DNA from: Actinomycetota bacterium
GTDB lineage: Bacteria > Actinomycetota > Acidimicrobiia > Acidimicrobiales > RAAP-2
NCBI GenBank assembly: GCA_021324355.1
Contig: JAJPJD010000019.1
Location: 1 to 52,465, forward strand
Length of the DNA: 52,465 nucleotides
Direction: 5' to 3'
The notes under the pieces were generated by a model that searched no databases, was not told the origin of the DNA, and saw only the letters and a list, made by a program, of their open reading frames with translations. Numbering within the stretch: the first letter of the stretch is position 1; each line of letters opens with the position of its first letter. The translations under genes were made by a program, and so were the position numbers. This document shows positions 1 through 7,461 of this stretch, one piece after another.

Positions 1-606
1 CAGGCGCTCCAAGAACAGCACCCGGTTGGGCAGCCCGGTCAGCGCGTCGTGGAGGGCCTGGTGGGCCAGGCGGCTCTGCTCCTCCTCCAGCTGGGCCTGG
101 AGGAGGTCGCGGTGGCCGTCGAACACCTTGGCCACCCGGACCAAGGCGGCGTCGGAGCCGGCCCGGGTCGCGACCACCGCCAGCTCCAGCGCGGCCGGCT
201 CGGTGCCCAGCCGGGCCGCCTCCTCGGCCATCACCGTCGTGACCACGTCCCGCCAGTACAGGTGCATCTTGACCAGGTCGGCCAGGGAGACCGACTGGTT
301 GGCCGCCGCCCGCCCCGGCGCCGCCTGGCGGCTGGTCTCCTCGCGCGAGGCCACCTCGCCCGAGATGAGGTAGCGGGTGGTCTGCTCGACCCCGTTGCGA
401 CAGAACCGCCGGACGTCGTCACGGATCTGGTCGGTCACCGGGGCCGGGCCGGACCGGCCGGCCTCCCAGCGGGTCAGCACCTCCTCGGCGATCTCCTCGG
501 TGCGAGCTCGCACTGCCAGACCCAGGCGACGGGCGTCGGCGCTGGGCGGTGACGGCCGCCCGGAGCGCAGCAGCGAGCGCCGCCTGGGCACCGCGGCACC
601 GCTCAC
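1..606 (-). CDS. Diguanylate cyclase, N-terminal part (GGDEF, truncated by window edge)
   Basis: This is the amino-terminal 202 residues of a protein that continues past base 1. The last visible stretch reads HDALTGLPNRVLFLERL (about residues 186-202), the conserved opening of a GGDEF domain, which makes cyclic di-GMP from two GTP. Before it lies an all-helical region of about 150 residues (rich in RWEAGR, RRFCRNGVEQ, LVKMHLYWRD) that looks like a cytoplasmic input domain, then a Gln/Glu-rich linker. No membrane segment is visible. The GTG at 606 was chosen because AGGGGA lies just upstream. The GGDEF active-site loop is outside the window, so activity cannot be judged. Bases 607-786 separate it from the next gene and show nothing convincing. 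Confidence 0.8.
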   Translation of the reverse strand, partial: MSGAAVPRRRSLLRSGRPSPPSADARRLGLAVRARTEEIAEEVLTRWEAGRSGPAPVTDQIRDDVRRFCRNGVEQTTRYLISGEVASREETSRQAAPGRAAANQSVSLADLVKMHLYWRDVVTTVMAEEAARLGTEPAALELAVVATRAGSDAALVRVAKVFDGHRDLLQAQLEEEQSRLAHQALHDALTGLPNRVLFLERL

Positions 607-786
607 CGGGCGTCCCCTCCCGCCGCCCGGGCCCCCCGACCCGTCGAGCTTCTCGCAGCGGCCATACGACCTCGGGTTCTTCGTGGGCCGACCAGCCTCC
701 GGTCGACCCAGCAGCCGAGCCTGTTGTACCAGCTCCGGGGGCCCGAACGGTGGACTCGGCCCTCCAGGGGGCGGCCCCGATCGCCG

Positions 787-1608
787 CTACGCCCGCCGAT
801 AGGCGCGCACCGCCAGCGGGACGAACACCAGCGCGATGCCGGCCAGCCAGAGCGCGCTCTGCCAGGCGTGCAGCTGGAGCGGGCCACCCAGGGCGAGCGC
901 CCGCAGCTCGTCGATGACAATGGTGACCGGCTGGTTCTTGGCGAACGCCTGGAGCCAGCCGGGCATCGAGGTCACCGGCACGAAGGCCGAGCTCACGAAG
1001 GTGAGCGGGAACAGCCAGACCAGGCCGAAGGAGCCCACCGCCTCCTCATCGCGGATCCGCAGCCCGACGAAGCCGCTCACCGTGCAGATGACCGCCCCGA
1101 AGGCCACCGCCAGCACGACCAGGAGCAACGCCGGGACGATCCCGTTGTGGAACCGGAAGCCGACCGCGTACCCCACGCCGAGCAGGAGCACCACGGTGAC
1201 CACCAGGCGAGCGGTGTCGGCGGCCAGCCGCCCGAGCAGCACCGCCGAGCGGGCGATGGGCATGGCCCGGAGCCGATCGATCATCCCCAGCTGGACCTGC
1301 CGGGCCAGCGCGATGGCGGTCCCGAACGAGGCGAACGCGCTGGTCTGGGCGATGATCCCGGGCATGAGGAAGTCCACGTAGCCCCCCGGCACCCTGACCG
1401 GGATGGCCCCACCGAACACGTAGCGGAACAACAGGACGAACATCACCGGCTGCACGAAGGTGAAGAAGATGAGCGACGGGTTCCTGAGCCACACCAGCAG
1501 CTCCCGCCGGGTGAGGGTGGCCACGTCGGCCAGGGCCGAGCGCGCCGCGGTGGCGACCGAGGGCGCCCTGACCACCGGCGGCAGCGGATCGACCTCGGCT
1601 CGCACCAC
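787..1608 (-). CDS. ABC-2 type transporter permease (DrrB-like)
   Basis: Membrane subunit of an ABC exporter, 273 residues, the usual size for DrrB-like permeases. After a short cytoplasmic leader it contains LTRRELLVWLRNPSLIFFTF, typical of the ABC-2 fold entry, then about six hydrophobic segments. The region PVTSMPGWLQAFAKNQPVT is the characteristic pre-C-terminal loop of daunorubicin-type exporters. The GTG at 1608 lies four bases after the stop of the ATPase gene, so the two genes form an operon. The substrate is unknown: drug, lipid or glycolipid export are all possible. The nearby hopanoid operon makes lipid export tempting, but nothing in the sequence shows this. Confidence 0.9.
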   Translation of the reverse strand: MVRAEVDPLPPVVRAPSVATAARSALADVATLTRRELLVWLRNPSLIFFTFVQPVMFVLLFRYVFGGAIPVRVPGGYVDFLMPGIIAQTSAFASFGTAIALARQVQLGMIDRLRAMPIARSAVLLGRLAADTARLVVTVVLLLGVGYAVGFRFHNGIVPALLLVVLAVAFGAVICTVSGFVGLRIRDEEAVGSFGLVWLFPLTFVSSAFVPVTSMPGWLQAFAKNQPVTIVIDELRALALGGPLQLHAWQSALWLAGIALVFVPLAVRAYRRA

Positions 1609-1612
1609 GCGC

Positions 1613-2716
1613 TCAGTGGCCCCGGCCCCACCGGGGCCGGGTGGGGGTCGGGGGCCCGTCGCTCGAGGCCGCGCCGTGGCCGGTCAGCGCGAGGAACACG
1701 TCGTCGAGGGAGGGCCGGCGCACCGCCAACCCCTCGGTCGCGATGCCCGCGGCGTCCAGCCGCCGGACCGTCTCGACCAGGGAGCTCGAGCCCCGCTCGC
1801 CGACCGCCAGCCGGACGTGGGCGGCCTCGGGGTCCACCGAGGGCTCGTGCGCTGAGAGACCGGCCAGCGCGGCCGCGGCCCGCTCCAGCTGGGTCCGGTC
1901 GAGGACCTGGAATTCGATCACCTCCCCGCCGACCCGGCCCTTGAGCTCGGCCGCAGTGCCCTCGGCGATCACCCGGCCTTGGTCGACCACCACGATCCGG
2001 TCGGCCAGCTCGTCGGCTTCCTCCAAGTACTGGGTGGTGAGGAGCAGCGTGGTGCCGGCCGCCACCAGCTCTCGGATCACCGCCCACATGGCCAGCCGGC
2101 TGCGGGGGTCCAAGCCGGTGGTCGGCTCGTCCAAGAACAGGACCGCCGGGCGGGACAGCAGACTGAGCGCGAGGTCCAGGCGGCGCTGCATCCCGCCCGA
2201 GTAGCCCTTGGCCGGCCGATCGGCGGCGTCGGCCAGCTCGAGCCGCTCGAGCAGCTCCTCGGCCCGCCGCCGTCTGGTCTTCGGGTCGAGGTGGTACAGC
2301 CGTCCCACGATGTCGAGGTTCTCGCGGCCGGTGAGCTCCTCTTGGATGGCGGTTGCCTGACCGGCCAGGCCGATCAGCTCCCGGACCGCGGCCGGGGAGC
2401 GCGCCACATCGTGCCCTGCCACCAGGGCTCGGCCGCCGTCCGGGACGACCAGGGTGGTGAGGATCCTGACCGCGGTGGTCTTGCCGGCCCCGTTGGGCCC
2501 GAGCAGGCCGAGCACCTGGCCCTGCCCGACCTCGAAGTCGACTCCCCGCAGGGCCCGGACCGCGCCGTAGGACTTGCGAAGGTCCTCGACCACCACCGCC
2601 GGGCCCTCCCACCGGGGCGGGCTCGTGGCTGCCGGACCGGCCCGGCCCGCCCAACCGGGCCGGGCCGGACGTGCGAGGGTGCCTCGGTGCCCGGATCCTC
2701 GGTCCCTCGCCGGCAT
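1613..2716 (-). CDS. ABC transporter ATP-binding protein (DrrA-like)
   Basis: ATPase subunit of the exporter, 367 residues. Walker A is GPNGAGKTT (73-81), the signature is YSGGMQ (172-177), and Walker B is LFLDEP (193-198) followed by TTGLDP. The C-terminal 100 residues carry the DrrA-type regulatory region ending near SLDDVFLALTG. The ATG at 2716 is preceded by a strong GGGAGGAGGAGCG ribosome site. The same frame stays open upstream into dxs, but that extension is a shadow. The first 38 residues are Pro/Arg/Gly-rich and unlike the family, so translation could also begin somewhat later. It is co-transcribed with the permease and divergent from a small HTH gene that may regulate it. Confidence 0.92.
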   Translation of the reverse strand: MPARDRGSGHRGTLARPARPGWAGRAGPAATSPPRWEGPAVVVEDLRKSYGAVRALRGVDFEVGQGQVLGLLGPNGAGKTTAVRILTTLVVPDGGRALVAGHDVARSPAAVRELIGLAGQATAIQEELTGRENLDIVGRLYHLDPKTRRRRAEELLERLELADAADRPAKGYSGGMQRRLDLALSLLSRPAVLFLDEPTTGLDPRSRLAMWAVIRELVAAGTTLLLTTQYLEEADELADRIVVVDQGRVIAEGTAAELKGRVGGEVIEFQVLDRTQLERAAAALAGLSAHEPSVDPEAAHVRLAVGERGSSSLVETVRRLDAAGIATEGLAVRRPSLDDVFLALTGHGAASSDGPPTPTRPRWGRGH

Positions 2717-2746
2717 CGCTCCTCCTCCCGGCGCCCCACCCGCCGG

Positions 2747-2800
2747 CTTGTCAGGTGCAGCTTGACACAAGCGGTGATTGCAAGCAAAACTTGACAGGTG
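2747..2800. repeat. Three CTTGACA-type elements, candidate operator
   Basis: The intergenic region holds CTTGTCAGGTG (2747-2757), CTTGACACAAG (2761-2771) and CTTGACAGGTG (2790-2800). The first and last differ by one base and lie 43 bases apart. The middle one starts 14 bases after the first and shares its first five bases in inverted form. They sit between the ABC transporter start and the divergent HTH gene, and the last overlaps the GTG start of the HTH gene. This is a plausible binding region for that HTH protein; the function is inferred. Confidence 0.45.
2762..2790 (+). promoter_or_regulatory. Candidate promoter of the small HTH gene
   Basis: A perfect TTGACA (2762-2767) is followed after 17 bases by CAAAAC (2785-2790), a weak -10 match. 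The GTG start at 2798 lies 7 bases further on, so transcription from here would give a leaderless mRNA. An in-frame TGA at 2792-2794 rules out a longer protein. The repeats described for 2747-2800 overlap this promoter, which fits autoregulation. Confidence 0.35.
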
Positions 2801-3160
2801 CCGCCACAGGGTGGGCCCCGGAGGGTTCCGGCGCTGCTCCAGGCCACCTGGGAGTGCGCCGTCTCGGACCCCGATCCGCTGGTCGCGTTGGGCGCGACCC
2901 GGGCCCTGGTCGGGCACCTGTCGACCTGGGAAGCCAAGCTCGCGGCCGAGGCAGTCGCAGCCGGGGCCACCTGGGAGATGATCGGGAACTCGGTCGGGGT
3001 GAGCCGGCAGGCAGCGTGGGAGCGCTTCCACCAAGACGTGGCCGACCTCCGCCGCCAGCTCCGCCAAGAGGCTCGGGCCCTGCGGGAGCGCCACCGCCAG
3101 GAGCTGCGGGAGTGGCGCGAGGCGGTCGCGCAGCGAGCCAGGGAGCGCTGGCCGGGCTGA
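2798..3160 (+). CDS. Small helix-turn-helix protein with coiled-coil tail
   Basis: A 120-residue protein with a clear HTH: GATWEMIGNSVGVSRQAAWE (56-75), a pattern found in small actinobacterial proteins of the form 'ATW..IG..LGVSRQAA..RF'. Residues 78-118 are Arg/Glu/Gln-rich with heptad-like spacing and probably form a coiled coil for dimerisation. The N-terminal 50 residues are helical with no clear sensor. It is divergent from the ABC exporter and its end lies 10 bases from the end of dxs. The most likely role is local repression of the exporter genes and itself. No ribosome site precedes GTG 2798, and an in-frame stop lies just upstream, so a leaderless start is likely. Confidence 0.7.
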   Translation: MPPQGGPRRVPALLQATWECAVSDPDPLVALGATRALVGHLSTWEAKLAAEAVAAGATWEMIGNSVGVSRQAAWERFHQDVADLRRQLRQEARALRERHRQELREWREAVAQRARERWPG

Positions 3161-3170
3161 CCGGTGCCGC

Positions 3171-4988
3171 TCAGCCGGCCCGGTCGACGGCCAGCCGGCC
3201 GCGACGGCCCACGAGCTGCCGGCGGACCCGGCGGGCGATCCCGGGACCGTCCAGCTCCAGGTGGGCCAGGATGTCGGCCGGACGGCCGTGGGGCACGTAG
3301 GCCACCGGCACCCCGGCACACAGGACCCGATCGGGCCGCTGGCCGTCCCGCCCCAACAACGCGCTCGCAACGAGGGAGCCCACGCCCCCCGCCTCGACTC
3401 CGTCCTCGGCCACCAGCACCAGGCGATGCCCGGCTGCGTCGTCGAGCATCCGCGGATCGAGCGGCTGGACCGCTCGGGGGTCCCACACCGTCGCCGCCAC
3501 CCCATCGGCAGCCAACAGGCCGGCCGCCTCCTCGCAGGCCGCCAGCAGCTTGCCCACGCCGATGAGGCAGACCTCCCGGCCGGAGGACACCAGGCGCGCG
3601 GCCAGGCCCTGGCCGGGCGGGCCAGCCCACCTGGCCTCGGTCTTCGGCCATCGCAGGGCGACCGGGCCAGCCGACTCGGTGCAGGCCCACCGCAGCATGG
3701 TGCAGAGCTCCTCGGCTGAGGACGGCGCGAGCACGGTCATGCCCGGCACCTTGGTGAGCAGCGCAAGATCGGCCACCCCGTGGTGGCTCGGCCCGTCGTC
3801 GCCGGTGATCCCGGCTCGGTCGAGGCAGAAGACGACCGGGAGCCGGTGGAGGCCGACGTCGTAGTACAGCTGGTCCCAGGCCCGGTTCAAGAAGGTGGAG
3901 TAGATCGCGACCACCGGCCGCAGGCCGGCCATGGCCATTCCGGCCGCCGCGGTGACCGCGTGCTGCTCGGCGATGCCGACGTCGAAACAGCGGGTTGGGT
4001 GGCGCTCCCGGAAGGCGCTCAGGCCGGTCGGCCCTTCCATGGCCGCGGTCAGCGCCACCAGCTCGGGCACCTGGTCGGCGAGCCCCACGATGGCCCGGGA
4101 GAACACCTCGGTGTAGGTGGGCCCGTTGCGCCGTGCCGCGAGGCCGGTCTCGGGGTCGAAAGGACCGACGTCGTGGAGGTGCTTGGTCTGGTCGGCCTCG
4201 GCGAAGTGGTAGCCGCGGCCCTTGGCGGTGTGCACGTGCAGGACGACCGGGCCGCCGCGTGCGGCTGCGGCCAGGAGCCCCGCCTCGAGCGCCTCGATGT
4301 CGTGGCCGTCGACCGGGCCCAGGTACTCGAACCCCAGGCACTCGAAGAACCCGGCCGGTGCCCTGGGATCGGCCACCCGCCCGGCGGTGGAGAGGGCCGA
4401 GACCGTCGGCGCGTACGAGCGCCCGTTGTCGTTCACCACCACCACCACCGGCAGCCGGGCCGCGCCGATGTTGTTCAGCGCCTCGTAGGCCAGGCCGCCG
4501 GTCAGCGCGCCGTCGCCCACCACCGCCACCACCCGGCCGGCACCGTGCCCGAGGGATTCGGCCACCGCCAGGCCGTAGGCATACGACAACGCGGTCGAGG
4601 CGTGGCTGTTCTCCACCAGGTCGTGGGGGGACTCCGCCCGGCTCGGGTACCCCGACAGCCCGCCGGCCTGACGGAGGCGGGCAAAGCCGGCCGCCCGGCC
4701 AGTGACCAGCTTGTGCACGTAGGCCTGGTGACCGGTGTCCCACACCAGGCGGTCCTGGGGCGAGCGGAACACCCGGTGCAAGGCCAAGGTGAGCTCGACC
4801 ACCCCCAGGTTGGACCCCAGATGGCCGCCGGTGCGAGCCACCGATCGCACCAGGAACTCCCGGATCTCGGCCGCCAGGGCCTCGAGCTGGGGGCGGTCCA
4901 GCCGGCGAAGTCGCTCGGGGGTGAGCCCGTCCAGGGCGGCCGGTACCGCCGGCGCGCCGGTGGCGGGAGGCGGCACCAGGGTGGTCAA
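3171..4988 (-). CDS. dxs: 1-deoxy-D-xylulose-5-phosphate synthase
   Basis: First enzyme of the MEP isoprenoid pathway: condenses pyruvate and glyceraldehyde 3-phosphate using thiamine diphosphate. The protein has ARTGGHLGSNLGVVELTLAL (51-70), DTGHQAYVHK (84-93), the thiamine-binding GDG (158-160) with NN at 172-173, and the conserved DRAGITGDDGPSHHG in the second domain. With 605 residues it is slightly shorter than the usual 620-640. The start is uncertain. TTG at 4988 overlaps the hpnH stop, matching the tight coupling of the operon; GTG at 4976 is the alternative. It is the last gene of the hopanoid operon, where it would raise precursor supply. It may be a second copy beside a housekeeping dxs elsewhere. 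Confidence 0.93.
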   Translation of the reverse strand: MTTLVPPPATGAPAVPAALDGLTPERLRRLDRPQLEALAAEIREFLVRSVARTGGHLGSNLGVVELTLALHRVFRSPQDRLVWDTGHQAYVHKLVTGRAAGFARLRQAGGLSGYPSRAESPHDLVENSHASTALSYAYGLAVAESLGHGAGRVVAVVGDGALTGGLAYEALNNIGAARLPVVVVVNDNGRSYAPTVSALSTAGRVADPRAPAGFFECLGFEYLGPVDGHDIEALEAGLLAAAARGGPVVLHVHTAKGRGYHFAEADQTKHLHDVGPFDPETGLAARRNGPTYTEVFSRAIVGLADQVPELVALTAAMEGPTGLSAFRERHPTRCFDVGIAEQHAVTAAAGMAMAGLRPVVAIYSTFLNRAWDQLYYDVGLHRLPVVFCLDRAGITGDDGPSHHGVADLALLTKVPGMTVLAPSSAEELCTMLRWACTESAGPVALRWPKTEARWAGPPGQGLAARLVSSGREVCLIGVGKLLAACEEAAGLLAADGVAATVWDPRAVQPLDPRMLDDAAGHRLVLVAEDGVEAGGVGSLVASALLGRDGQRPDRVLCAGVPVAYVPHGRPADILAHLELDGPGIARRVRRQLVGRRGRLAVDRAG

Positions 4989-5992
4989 TGGGTGCTCACC
5001 AGGGCCCGCAGGGACTGGCGGAGCGAGCTCATCGAGGCGATGACCGCCGACGGCTCGTAGCCGCAGTGGGCCATGCAGTTGTCGCAGCGCGGGTCGCGGC
5101 CCCGGCCGTAGCGGGTCCAGTCGGTGGTCTCGACCAGCTCGCGGTAGGAGCTGGCGTACCCGTCGGCCATGAGGTAGCACGGCCGCTGCCAGCCCAGCAC
5201 CGAGAAGCTGGGGATCCCCCACGCGGTGCAGGCGAAGTCGACCTTGCCCTCCAAGAAGTCGAGGAACAGCGGCGAGTGGTTGAGACGCCAGCGCCGGCGC
5301 CGACCCTCTGCGAACGCCTCGGCGAACAGGCGGCGGGTCTGCTCCACCCCCATGAAGTGGTCCTGGTCCGGGGCCTTCTCGTAGGCGTAGGCGGGCGAGA
5401 TCATCATCGCGTCCACCCCGAGGTCGTCATTGAGGAAGTCGAGCAGGTCGCGGACGGTCTTGGGCGAGTCGGTGTTGAAGAACGTCGAGTTGGTGGTGAC
5501 CCGAAAGCCGCGAGCCTTGGCTTCTCGCACCGCGGCCACCACCTCGTCGAACACCCCGGCCCGGTCCACCGCGGCGTCGTGGCGCTCGCCCAGGCCGTCG
5601 ACGTGGACCACCCAGGAGAAGAAGCGCGATGGGGTGAAGCGGTCGAGGCGGCGCCGCAGCAGCACCGCGTTGGTGCACAGGTAGACGTAGACCTTGCGTT
5701 CCACCAGGGCGGCGACCATCTCGTCGATCTCAGGGTGCAGCAACGGCTCGCCGCCAGCGATCGAGACCATCGGGGTCCCGCTCTCTTCCACCGCGCCGAC
5801 CACGTCTTGGACGCTGAGGCGGCGGCGGAGGATCTCGGTCGGGTGCTGGATCTTCCCGCAGCCTGGGCAGGAGAGGTTGCAGGCGAACAGCGGCTCGATC
5901 TCGACGATGAAGGGGTAATAGGGCCGCTTGCGGAGCTTGTTGGCCAACAGGTGGGCCCCGATCCGAAGGTTCTGTCGCAAGGGAATAGGCAT
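4985..5992 (-). CDS. hpnH: Adenosyl-hopene transferase HpnH (radical SAM)
   Basis: Radical SAM enzyme that joins a 5'-deoxyadenosyl group to hopene (diploptene), the first step of the extended C35 hopanoid side chain. It is 335 residues, the normal length. The iron-sulfur motif is CNLSCPGC with Cys 38, 42 and 45, preceded by FIVEIEPLFA as in known HpnH proteins. Further family marks are SIAGGEPLLHPEI and, near the end, a Cys-rich region with CDNCMAHCGYEP. ATG 5992 shares one base with the stop of the upstream fusion gene (TGATG), and its own stop overlaps dxs, so translation is coupled on both sides. Confidence 0.93.
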   Translation of the reverse strand: MPIPLRQNLRIGAHLLANKLRKRPYYPFIVEIEPLFACNLSCPGCGKIQHPTEILRRRLSVQDVVGAVEESGTPMVSIAGGEPLLHPEIDEMVAALVERKVYVYLCTNAVLLRRRLDRFTPSRFFSWVVHVDGLGERHDAAVDRAGVFDEVVAAVREAKARGFRVTTNSTFFNTDSPKTVRDLLDFLNDDLGVDAMMISPAYAYEKAPDQDHFMGVEQTRRLFAEAFAEGRRRRWRLNHSPLFLDFLEGKVDFACTAWGIPSFSVLGWQRPCYLMADGYASSYRELVETTDWTRYGRGRDPRCDNCMAHCGYEPSAVIASMSSLRQSLRALVSTH

Positions 5993-7461
5993 CAGCGCAC
6001 CTGCAGGGGGAGGGAGAAGCGCACAGACTCCTCGATGGTTCGGTGTTCGTGGACCTCGGTCGTCCCGAGGCCCGACAGCTGCTCGACCAGGTCCACGACG
6101 ACGGACTCGGGGGCCGAAGCCCCGGCGGTGACCCCGATCGTGGACACCCCGTCCAGCCACGACAAATCCAGGTGGCCGGCGTCCTCGATCAGCTCGGCAC
6201 GAGCTCCCTCCCGACGGGCCACCTCGACCAAACGGGCCGAGTTGGAGGAGTTCGCCGAGCCGACGACCAGCACCAGCTGGCAGCGTGCCGCCACCGCCCG
6301 CACCGCGTCCTGGCGGTTCTGGCTGGCGTAGCAGATGTCGTCGGCACTGGGCCCGACCAGGTCGCTGAAGCGGTCCCGCAGGGCGGACAGCACTTCGGCC
6401 GTCTCGTCGACCGCCAGCGTGGTCTGGGTCAGATACGCGACCGGGGTGTCGGGGCCATAGGGCAGACGCACCACGTCCTCGGGCCGCTCGACCAGGTCGA
6501 TCGCCTCGGGCACCTCGCCCATCGTCCCCACCACCTCCTCGTGGTCGGCGTGGCCGACCAGCACGATCCGCCGGCCCTGGGCCGCGAAGCGCCGAGCCTC
6601 GTGGTGGACCTTGGCCACCAGCGGACAGGTGGCGTCGATGACCGACAGATCGCCTCGCGCCGCCGCCTGGGCCCGGACCGCCGGCGCCACCCCGTGGGCG
6701 GCCAGCACCACGGTGGCCCCGGTGGGCACCTCGTCGAGCTCCTGGACGAAGACCGCCCCCCGGCGCTCGAGACCGGCGACCACGTGGGCGTTGTGCACGA
6801 TCTGGCGGCGGACGTAGACCGGGGCGCCGAAGCGCTCCAGGGCTCGCTCGACGATCTCGATCGCCCGCTCGACCCCGGCGCAGAACGAGCGGGGCGCGGC
6901 CAGCTCGACCCGGCGGGGGCCGAGGGCTCGTGCCCACGCCTCGAGCGCCGGGCGGACCCGACGCAGCGCGTGGAGGGCCCGCAGCCCGCCGCCCACCGGG
7001 CCGCTGTCGAGCGAGTCGGCCACCGCCCGGACCACGACCAACGGGACGTCGCGACCGAGCGCGTCGGCCAGGAATCCCGACTCCATGTCGGCCGCCACCG
7101 CGTCGCCGAGACCGAGCTCGCGCAAGCGGGCCGGCCGCAGGAGGCGAGGCACCGAGACCACCGGCCCGGCCCGGACCGACAGACCGGACCGAGCCAGCTG
7201 GGCCGCGACCAGGCGGGCCCCGGGCACCGGCCGGGCCCGGCCGTCCAGGGTGCGCAGCTCGGTCGCGACCACCAGATCCCCTGGCGCCATCCCGGGCAAA
7301 AGCCCGGCGGCCACGCCCACCATCGCGGCACCCACCGGCCCCGGCGCCGGCCGCAGCACCGCGGTGGCCGCCCGGCGGGGACCCATGCCGACCACCTGGA
7401 CCGGTCCACCGACCGCCAGAGCTTCGACGCGCAGCGCGCTCAGCACCCGGAGCTCAGCCAC
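5992..7461 (-). CDS. ispH: HpnG-like phosphorylase fused to IspH (HMBPP reductase)
   Basis: One 489-residue reading frame carries two enzymes. Residues 1 to about 182 resemble the purine nucleoside phosphorylase superfamily: VVGMGPRRAAT near the start, GLLPGMAPGDLVVATEL, and DMESG (125-129), which corresponds to the family's 'MES' motif. HpnG cleaves adenine from adenosylhopane. Residues about 183-489 are a complete IspH, which makes IPP and DMAPP from HMBPP. It has all three cluster cysteines in context: SFCAGVERAI (Cys 194), IDATCPLVAKVH and ICYASQNRQ, plus GSANSSNS and GVTAGASAPE near the end. No stop or frameshift separates the domains. GTG 7461 overlaps the shc stop by 8 bases. The HpnG assignment rests on context and the DMES motif and is less sure than IspH. 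Confidence 0.88.
   Translation of the reverse strand: MAELRVLSALRVEALAVGGPVQVVGMGPRRAATAVLRPAPGPVGAAMVGVAAGLLPGMAPGDLVVATELRTLDGRARPVPGARLVAAQLARSGLSVRAGPVVSVPRLLRPARLRELGLGDAVAADMESGFLADALGRDVPLVVVRAVADSLDSGPVGGGLRALHALRRVRPALEAWARALGPRRVELAAPRSFCAGVERAIEIVERALERFGAPVYVRRQIVHNAHVVAGLERRGAVFVQELDEVPTGATVVLAAHGVAPAVRAQAAARGDLSVIDATCPLVAKVHHEARRFAAQGRRIVLVGHADHEEVVGTMGEVPEAIDLVERPEDVVRLPYGPDTPVAYLTQTTLAVDETAEVLSALRDRFSDLVGPSADDICYASQNRQDAVRAVAARCQLVLVVGSANSSNSARLVEVARREGARAELIEDAGHLDLSWLDGVSTIGVTAGASAPESVVVDLVEQLSGLGTTEVHEHRTIEESVRFSLPLQVR

Noticed and set aside
607-786. Possible riboswitch or leader upstream of the diguanylate cyclase
   Set aside because: No recognisable aptamer core or strong hairpin could be found by eye; only a weak TATGGC near 660.
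2374-4743. 789-codon minus-strand frame through dxs and the ABC ATPase
   Set aside because: It spans two well-supported genes in another frame and is Gly/Arg/Pro-rich without motifs.
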